A DNA stretch of 7,992 bases from CAYIBZ01 sp964361795 (GTDB lineage Bacteria; Patescibacteriota; Minisyncoccia; UBA6257; WO2-44-18). Position 1 is the first letter of the stretch. The number at the start of each line of letters is the position of its first letter. The position numbers and the translations under genes are program-made. This document shows positions 1-4,097 of the stretch, in pieces. The notes beneath the pieces are model-generated. The model was not told where the DNA came from, made no database searches, and saw nothing but the letters and a program-made list of their open reading frames with translations. The stretch spans positions 1-7,992 of the forward strand of contig CAYIBZ010000027.1 of assembly GCA_964361795.1 (NCBI GenBank), read 5' to 3'.

Positions 1-21
1 TTTCGGGACGGCTTTTAAAGA

Positions 22-46
22 TTAACTCATACGCCATGCGAGTTAA
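22..46. repeat. 7-bp inverted repeat upstream of the NYN gene
   Basis: TTAACTC at 22-28 pairs perfectly with GAGTTAA at 40-46 across an 11-nt spacer. There is no T-run after it, so it is not a convincing intrinsic terminator. It lies just upstream of the -10 box of the NYN gene and could be an operator or chance. Apart from this, positions 1-87 hold nothing I can recognise. Confidence 0.25.
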
Positions 47-73
47 ATTCTGGTGTGAATTTTGAAAATGCTT

Positions 74-79
74 TATAAT
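74..79 (+). promoter_or_regulatory. -10 box of the NYN gene, probable leaderless start
   Basis: A perfect TATAAT lies at 74-79, and only 8 nt separate it from the ATG at 88. Transcription would then begin at about 86-88, at or within 2 nt of the start codon. No Shine-Dalgarno sequence is visible before the ATG, which agrees with a leaderless mRNA. No good -35 box is present at 16-18 bp spacing (51-56 reads TGGTGT). Confidence 0.5.
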
Positions 80-87
80 TTCTTGCA

Positions 88-579
88 ATGAAAGAATCAA
101 GCAGAAATTACGCCTATATCGACGGAGCCAATCTGTATAAAGGTGTCGAAAATTTAGGCTGGCAGTTGGATTACAAACGATTTCGAATTTGACTGAAGGA
201 TAAATATGGAGTCGCGCAGGCGTACCTATTTATCGGACTAATTCCGAAAAATAAAGATTTATACACCCGTTTGCAGGAGGCGGGATTTACTTTAATTTTC
301 AAAGAGGTTGTTTATGACAACGAAGGTAAAGTAAAAGGTAATTGTGATGCCGATCTTGTTTTGAAGGCAACGCGCGATGCTTATGAAAATTCATTTGAAA
401 AAGCCATACTGGTTTCTAGTGACGGCGATTATGCCGGTTTGGTAAAATTTTTACAGGAAAGAGAAAAGTTTCTTGCCGTTGTTTCGCCAGCTACCTCACG
501 CAAGTGTTCTATTTTACTCAAAAGAACCGGTGCTAAAATTGCTTATTTGAACGACCAAAAATCACTACTTCGGGCCTAA
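88..579 (+). pseudogene. NYN/LabA-like (DUF88, PIN-fold) nuclease gene with an in-frame TGA
   Basis: Read from ATG 88, the frame encodes 163 codons of a compact NYN-domain protein, a PIN-like metal-dependent ribonuclease fold often annotated LabA/DUF88. Visible family features are YIDGANL (Asp12) at the end of strand 1, GNCDADLVL (Asp87, Asp89) and SSDGDY (Asp112, Asp114); these acidic residues would bind the catalytic metal. Codon 35 (190-192) is TGA, between RFRI and LKDKYGV. I recall relatives having an aromatic residue there, so a single TGG-to-TGA change explains it. Homology continues without a frameshift to TAA 577-579. The longest intact downstream ORF could start at TTG 271, but it would lack Asp12 and strand 1 and should be inactive. 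Possibilities are a true nonsense mutation, a sequencing error, or readthrough (TGA followed by C is a leaky context). General UGA recoding is unlikely because two other genes here end in TGA. The gene converges on the minus-strand ORF at 565-873. Confidence 0.75.
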
Positions 580-873
580 AAAGAAAAAACCCCCGATGAA
601 GACGAGCTTCATAAGGGTCTTTTTCGTGGTGATAATTACATTATCACCAAGCCGCTTGGTAAAGTCAATAGTTATCCCCGGACCGAGACACCTTTTCGGG
701 ACAGCTCCAAAAGCGCCAGAATTTCCCTTAAAGGGTGGTTCTAGACCGACACTATCCGGACGAAGATCGTAAGCATCTTCGTGTATCCAGTGTTCATTTT
801 TTTTAATTAGTTTCGGAGAACAGGGATTTTTCTTAGTGCAACGTTTTTCAACCTTTTGGCCGTCCGGCGGCAT
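565..873 (-). CDS. hypothetical 102-aa protein, C-terminus overlaps a terminator
   Basis: I do not recognise this protein. It would begin with MPPDGQKVEKRC and contains WIHEDAYDLRPDSVGLEPPF and GAVPKRCLGPGITIDF, with Cys-containing and basic segments and no signal peptide. Support for translation: the ATG at 873 is preceded at 6-nt spacing by AAAGGA on the minus strand, the ORF follows the 582-aa surface-protein gene by only 47 nt on the same strand, and codon use resembles its neighbours. Against it: the last 20 or so codons are encoded by the 584-625 terminator and its T-run, the stop (TAG, 565-567) lies 12 nt inside the convergent NYN gene, and several hairpins (628-648, 646-660, 761-781) give the region RNA-like structure. 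Either the real stop was lost by a frameshift upstream (the other frames have stops near 640-650) or this is a structured RNA. It could be the second gene of a small operon with the surface protein. Confidence 0.45.
   Translation of the reverse strand: MPPDGQKVEKRCTKKNPCSPKLIKKNEHWIHEDAYDLRPDSVGLEPPFKGNSGAFGAVPKRCLGPGITIDFTKRLGDNVIITTKKTLMKLVFIGGFFFLGPK
584..625. terminator. bidirectional intrinsic terminator between convergent genes
   Basis: ATGAAG (596-601) pairs with CTTCAT (607-612) around a 5-nt loop. The stem is extended by CCC (592-594) with GGG (615-617) across a small internal loop. A T-run follows on the plus strand (620-624), and A584-589 gives a six-U run on the minus strand. It sits 5 nt after the NYN stop codon and can terminate both directions. 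For the minus strand it lies inside the 102-aa ORF, upstream of that ORF's stop. Confidence 0.75.
628..660. repeat. two overlapping hairpins next to the terminator
   Basis: GGTGATAAT (628-636) and ATTATCACC (640-648) form a perfect 9-bp stem with a 3-nt loop. ACCAAG (646-651) and CTTGGT (655-660) form a 6-bp stem with a 3-nt loop. The two stems share bases 646-648, so both cannot be complete at once. They precede the 584-625 terminator in the minus-strand transcript. No T-run follows either one, so neither is a terminator by itself. Confidence 0.55.
761..781. repeat. 7-bp perfect hairpin within the 102-aa ORF
   Basis: CGAAGAT (761-767) and ATCTTCG (775-781) are perfectly complementary across a 7-nt loop; A760-T782 adds an eighth pair. 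With the hairpins at 628-660 it makes the 590-790 stretch unusually rich in potential stems. Confidence 0.4.
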
Positions 874-920
874 CTATCATCCTTTCCAATAATCTGTTTC
901 AAACTATCATGGTTTGTGAT

Positions 921-2669
921 TTACCACAACCAGGATAAAAGCTTAGTTAATATATTAGCCAGCAACTCTAGAACAGAAGCCAATTTATTTTTGTGGATTG
1001 CCGATGTAGTGCGTCCCGTTATGAAAGTTCTATCAACGCTTTCCACTGTGCCGCCATCGTTGGTACAGCTGATTCTGTAATGGTAAGTAGTGCCGGGTAC
1101 AAGGTTAGCAAGAGTTATTTGATGATTGGCAACGTTAGTGTCTTTTACTGAATTCCCATAATTCTCCAAAGTTAGTCCGTAAGAAACCTTGCCGTCGCAA
1201 GCTGCGTTATTGGTCCAACTCACCGTTTGGCCGCTAATAGATGGCCCGGAGATGATGTTTGGTTTGGGAGTGCTGGCAGAAGTGGTAAAATTATAATCTT
1301 GAGAGTAGCTGGTATTTCCCGAACGGTCTTTAGCTTTTGCTCTGACGTGATAAGTAGTTGAAGGAGTAAGATTTTCAAGATAGGCCTCATTTTTGGCCCA
1401 ATATAAATTCCAAGGTTTTCTATTCATGGAATAATCCGATTTCAATCCGTATTCATATTCCACAAGGGATTCTTCATTAGCGTTAAATTTAACGAATGCC
1501 CTGGTTGATTCGGGCGAGCTGATGGAAAGCGTTATTTCCGGCGGCGTTGTGTCGCCGCTCGCTAATTCTGTAACTTGGAAAGGCAGAATGAATAAAACAT
1601 TGTTTGTTTTATTATCTTCCGAAATTACATTGCTCGGATCAAGAGTTACGCGGAAAACTTTCTGGCCAGCTGTTTTATAAATCAAATCAAATTGAACATT
1701 GCAAGAGCCGAACGCCGGAAAATCTCCAAAGCAATCATGCCGAACATTGCGAAATTCCACGTCATTATCAATGCCGGCGCTGATGTCGCTAGCTCCTTCG
1801 CCGCTGCCGACAATAAAAGAAAGAACAAAGTTACTTGTCTTGGTTAGGCGGCTTGCGTTAGTGATGCGAAAAGAAGCGGTCGCTAGTTGATTAACGACAG
1901 GAGAAGCTGGCGCGATATTGATAGGTTCTATTTTCAAGTCCGGTAAAAGAGGACTGGCCTCGGAGGATAAAGTATTGAATGACTTAACGGCGCCGTTCGC
2001 GCTTTTGTTTCCGGCGGTGTCTGTGGAATTTACATTAAAGTAATACGCAGTTTGGTAAAGAAGGCCGCTGACGACTATTCGGTGGCCAATAGTTGTTTTT
2101 ACGCTATCGCTGGCGCTATAAACTGCGCAAAAGTCGGTTGTAATAGACGTTTTGCATGGCGCGTCATCCGTAAAACGCACCGCGCTATCGCTAAGTTCAT
2201 CGGTATTCCAGGAAATGATCGCAGAAGTAGAAGTTATGGAAGTTACTCTAATGCTTTCTTCGTCAACAACTGGCGCGACAGTATCTTGGGGTAATTGAAC
2301 TTTTTCAGTCGGCGTTGCGGAAGCTGGAGGTTGAGCTTCTAAAATTTCTTTAAGTTTTGCTCTGGTTTTTGGGCCGACCATACCTACCGGTTCTATTTTG
2401 TAATTTGATTGCCATCGTTTCACCGCCATTTCTGTCAGTTTTCCAAAGTATCCGGTTATCAAGCCCTCTGGGTAAATTTCTTTGTCTCGCGCCAAAAATT
2501 TTTGGAGAGCGCCAACATCAGGACCTTTCAATCCCAATCGTAACGAACGCCCCGATTCTATGACGGTTTTTAATTCCAGCGGGGCAGTATTTTCCGCAAA
2601 AGCCAAAAATCGGCCGCTGATTAACCAACCCAGCAATAAAATAGCGATTATCAGTTTTTTTCTTAGCAT
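921..2669 (-). CDS. exported peptidoglycan-binding / FnIII / CARDB surface protein (582 aa)
   Basis: This is a secreted or cell-envelope protein, probably adhesive or wall-attached rather than enzymatic. Residues 1-25 are a signal peptide: KK n-region, hydrophobic core, AFA cleavage site before Glu26. Residues about 40-110 are a peptidoglycan-binding domain (PG_binding_1), with LGLKGPDVGALQKFL, GYFGKLTEMAVKRWQ and GMVGPKTRAKL. A Pro/Thr linker follows. Residues 130-233 are a fibronectin-III-type domain (YYFNVNSTDTAGN). Residues 242-365 resemble a CARDB domain (LPDLKIEPINIAPASPV, then SEDNKTNN). Residues 375-465 (YHVRAKAKDRSGN) and 469-551 (YHYRISCTNDGG) are two more FnIII-like domains. Cysteines fall in pairs within domains (C172/C181, C313/C323, C491/C535), which suits disulfides outside the cell. 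The last 25 residues form a hydrophobic or amphipathic segment ending LLSWLW, possibly a membrane tether. I start at 2669 because the signal peptide begins there and an extended -10 promoter lies 6 nt upstream; an upstream in-frame ATG at 2729 would prepend 20 residues overlapping the promoter. Confidence 0.88.
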   Translation of the reverse strand: MLRKKLIIAILLLGWLISGRFLAFAENTAPLELKTVIESGRSLRLGLKGPDVGALQKFLARDKEIYPEGLITGYFGKLTEMAVKRWQSNYKIEPVGMVGPKTRAKLKEILEAQPPASATPTEKVQLPQDTVAPVVDEESIRVTSITSTSAIISWNTDELSDSAVRFTDDAPCKTSITTDFCAVYSASDSVKTTIGHRIVVSGLLYQTAYYFNVNSTDTAGNKSANGAVKSFNTLSSEASPLLPDLKIEPINIAPASPVVNQLATASFRITNASRLTKTSNFVLSFIVGSGEGASDISAGIDNDVEFRNVRHDCFGDFPAFGSCNVQFDLIYKTAGQKVFRVTLDPSNVISEDNKTNNVLFILPFQVTELASGDTTPPEITLSISSPESTRAFVKFNANEESLVEYEYGLKSDYSMNRKPWNLYWAKNEAYLENLTPSTTYHVRAKAKDRSGNTSYSQDYNFTTSASTPKPNIISGPSISGQTVSWTNNAACDGKVSYGLTLENYGNSVKDTNVANHQITLANLVPGTTYHYRISCTNDGGTVESVDRTFITGRTTSAIHKNKLASVLELLANILTKLLSWLW

Positions 2670-2684
2670 CTTTACATTATACCA
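2669..2684 (-). promoter_or_regulatory. extended -10 promoter of the surface protein, leaderless
   Basis: On the minus strand the sequence reads TGG-TATAAT (2684 to 2676), an extended -10 element. Six nt follow before the ATG at 2669, so the expected +1 is the A of the start codon itself. No ribosome-binding site is present in those six bases. The -35 region (about 2699-2704, AGCATT) is poor, as is normal for extended -10 promoters. Confidence 0.6.
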
Positions 2685-2706
2685 ATAATTGGTTATAAAA
2701 TGCTTA
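2671..2706 (+). promoter_or_regulatory. sigma-70-type promoter of the ferredoxin-msrB unit
   Basis: TTTACA (2671-2676, five of six matches to TTGACA) and TATAAA (2694-2699, five of six to TATAAT) are separated by exactly 17 bp. The expected +1 is about 2706, leaving a 17-nt leader that carries AGGAGG at 2713-2718, 4 nt before ATG 2723. The -35 box overlaps the -10 box of the divergent surface-protein promoter. Confidence 0.65.
2682..2692. promoter_or_regulatory. palindrome CCAATAATTGG between two divergent promoters
   Basis: CCAAT (2682-2686) and ATTGG (2688-2692) are perfect inverted repeats around one central A, and AT-rich symmetry continues outward (TTATA on the left, TTATAA on the right). 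It occupies the spacer of both opposing promoters, so a dimeric repressor bound here would block both. The regulator is not identified. Confidence 0.4.
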
Positions 2707-2722
2707 GTTCTTAGGAGGCGGT

Positions 2723-3640
2723 ATGGCATTTGTTATTGCCGAGCCGTGTATTGGCACTAAGGACAAAGCTTGCGTTTATGCTTGTCCGGTGGATTGTATT
2801 TATGAATACGACGAAGATTCTGGAAAATTAGTGGTTAGAAACAAGGAAGGAATAATTACAAAAGAACGTGACGCCAATCCCGGAATTTCCAAAGAAGAAC
2901 TTTTGAAACAGCTTTTTATTCAACCGGAAGAATGCATAGATTGCACGGCTTGCGTTGAACCTTGTCCGGTGCAGGCGATTTTTCCTGGAGATGAATTGCC
3001 GGATAAATGGAAAAGNNNNNNNNNNNNNNNNNNNNNNNNNNNNNNNNNNNNNNNNNNNNNNNNNNNNNNNNNNNNNNNNNNNNNNNNNNNNNNNNNNNNN
3101 NNNNNNNNNNNNNNNGAAAATAACGGCGAAGCGTCAATATTCTCAAAAATCAAATCTCTTTTTTCTAAAGATCGCGAGCAAAAAACTCCTGTTCCGCCTG
3201 CGCTTAAACTTAAAAAGGAAAAAGGAAACGTTTCGCCGCCTGCGCCGAAAAAAGATGTTATCCAGCCGCCATCGAAAATTCTGAAACCCAGCGCTGAAAA
3301 AATTTCAATAAAAAGTTTGGCGATAACCTCCGACCGTAAATTAGAAAGTTTGAAAGAAGGGGACAAGGTTGTTTTTAAAGCTTCGCTGTTGATGTCTGAC
3401 GGTTCCACGCAAATTCCGCCAAAAGGCAAAGCGCAATGGACGGTACTGGGCCAAATTGGCATTATTGGTTCGGACGGAATCTTTACCGCTAAACTAGCGG
3501 ATGAAATTGCGGAATACGGCGAAGGAGTCGGAGCGATTGTCGCGACCTACACAAGCGAGAGCGGCGACAGCTTTATTGAGAAAACCGGAATTTTCAAAGT
3601 TGAAGCTTTTGTCCCGGAAAATCTTGAAACAAACGGTTGA
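2723..3640 (+). CDS. 7Fe-type ferredoxin ORF, interrupted by an N gap, ending in an Ig-like domain
   Basis: The N-terminal 97 residues are a bacterial [3Fe-4S][4Fe-4S] ferredoxin, an electron carrier, closest in memory to the Thermus type (PCIGxKDxxC). By analogy with Azotobacter FdI, C9, C17 and C81 bind the 3Fe cluster (position 12, normally a fourth Cys in 8Fe forms, is Thr), and C21, C71, C74 and C77 bind the 4Fe cluster. Between the halves (residues 26-70) is a charged stretch about 30 residues longer than in short ferredoxins. The canonical end ELPDKWK is followed by 100 N. After the gap the same frame continues for 174 codons: a Lys/Pro-rich linker, then an Ig-like beta-domain (about residues 192-300 of the ORF; GKAQWTVLGQIGIIGSDGIF). 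The gap length is arbitrary, so these may be one fusion or two genes. AGGAGG lies 4 nt before ATG 2723. The 3' end is coupled to msrB (TGA, 2 nt, ATG). Confidence 0.8.
   Translation: MAFVIAEPCIGTKDKACVYACPVDCIYEYDEDSGKLVVRNKEGIITKERDANPGISKEELLKQLFIQPEECIDCTACVEPCPVQAIFPGDELPDKWKXXXXXXXXXXXXXXXXXXXXXXXXXXXXXXXXXXENNGEASIFSKIKSLFSKDREQKTPVPPALKLKKEKGNVSPPAPKKDVIQPPSKILKPSAEKISIKSLAITSDRKLESLKEGDKVVFKASLLMSDGSTQIPPKGKAQWTVLGQIGIIGSDGIFTAKLADEIAEYGEGVGAIVATYTSESGDSFIEKTGIFKVEAFVPENLETNG
3016..3115. other. 100-N assembly gap inside the ferredoxin ORF
   Basis: Exactly 100 N, a conventional placeholder for unknown distance. I see no shared sequence between its two edges (left ends tggaaaag, right starts gaaaataacgg), unlike the second gap. 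The open frame across it means little because the true length is not known. Confidence 0.95.
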
Positions 3641-3642
3641 CT

Positions 3643-4038
3643 ATGACAAGCAAAATTCCTAAAACCGAAGCTGAATGGAAAAAGAAATTGACTTTGGAAC
3701 AATACCGAGTCTTGAGAGAGAAAGATACCGAAAAACCTTTTACTGGAAAGTATTACAAAACCAGCGAGCCGGGAGTTTATAAATGCGCCGCTTGCGGGAC
3801 AAAGCTTTTTTCCTCAAAGTCTAAATTTGATTCCGGAACTGGCTGGCCCAGTTTTTCCTCTCCGATGCCGGGGAGTTCTGTCAAAACAAGGCCGGACGAT
3901 TCTTCCGGAGTGGAAAAGACCGAGGCAGTTTGCGCGAAATGCGGTTCTCATCTTGGCCATGTTTTTGACGATGGTCCGGAACCAACCGGCAAAAGATATT
4001 GCATAAACTCCGTTGCTTTGAAACTGGAAAAGAATTGA
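3643..4038 (+). CDS. msrB: peptide-methionine (R)-S-oxide reductase MsrB
   Basis: This cytosolic enzyme reduces methionine-R-sulfoxide in proteins back to methionine, normally using thioredoxin. It has 131 aa, the usual length for a stand-alone MsrB. Visible features are the zinc-binding CxxC pairs C48/C51 (CAACG) and C97/C100 (CAKCG), the substrate-binding FDSGTGWPSF (62-71), HLGHVFDDGP (103-112), and the catalytic Cys in RYCINS (C120). There are no other cysteines, so the resolving Cys found in some MsrBs is missing; such forms recycle through thioredoxin directly or another reductant. The ATG at 3643 starts 2 nt after the TGA of the ferredoxin ORF and has no clear Shine-Dalgarno, so translation is probably coupled. 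TTG 3637 is in frame but overlaps the upstream stop and adds nothing to the family fold. There is no terminator after the gene. Confidence 0.96.
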   Translation: MTSKIPKTEAEWKKKLTLEQYRVLREKDTEKPFTGKYYKTSEPGVYKCAACGTKLFSSKSKFDSGTGWPSFSSPMPGSSVKTRPDDSSGVEKTEAVCAKCGSHLGHVFDDGPEPTGKRYCINSVALKLEKN

Positions 4039-4068
4039 TTTTACTTTTTCTTGGTGCTACATTACATT
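4035..4068 (+). promoter_or_regulatory. possible promoter of the duplicated phosphoesterase gene
   Basis: Two weak overlapping options exist in the 59-bp gap after msrB: TTGATT (4035-4040), 17 bp, TACATT (4058-4063); or TTTACT (4040-4045), 17 bp, TACATT (4063-4068). Each box matches 4 of 6 consensus bases. Either would give a leader of roughly 20-30 nt carrying AAAGGAG at 4085-4091, 6 nt before ATG 4098. Readthrough from msrB is also possible. Confidence 0.3.
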
Positions 4069-4097
4069 TAGTTCTTGCTCTTTGAAAGGAGAAGCAA

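Noticed and set aside
1..20. Similarity between the window start and 694-713 (shared TTTCGGGAC, about 16 of 20 bases)
   Set aside because: Too short to call a repeat, and the frame at the window start has stops. It could only be judged with the sequence to the left.
190..192. Genome-wide UGA recoding (Gly as in SR1/Gracilibacteria, or Trp)
   Set aside because: msrB ends in TGA at its normal family length, the ferredoxin ORF also ends in TGA, and the other long genes contain no in-frame TGA.
1699..2563. Plus-strand open frames inside the surface-protein gene (for example 1699-1890, 2052-2294, 2357-2563)
   Set aside because: They are antisense to a well-supported multidomain protein, have no ribosome sites or recognisable domains, and look like frame shadows.
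2670..2729. 20-residue extension of the surface protein from ATG 2729
   Set aside because: It would place the start upstream of the clear extended -10 promoter and put residues ahead of a well-formed signal peptide.
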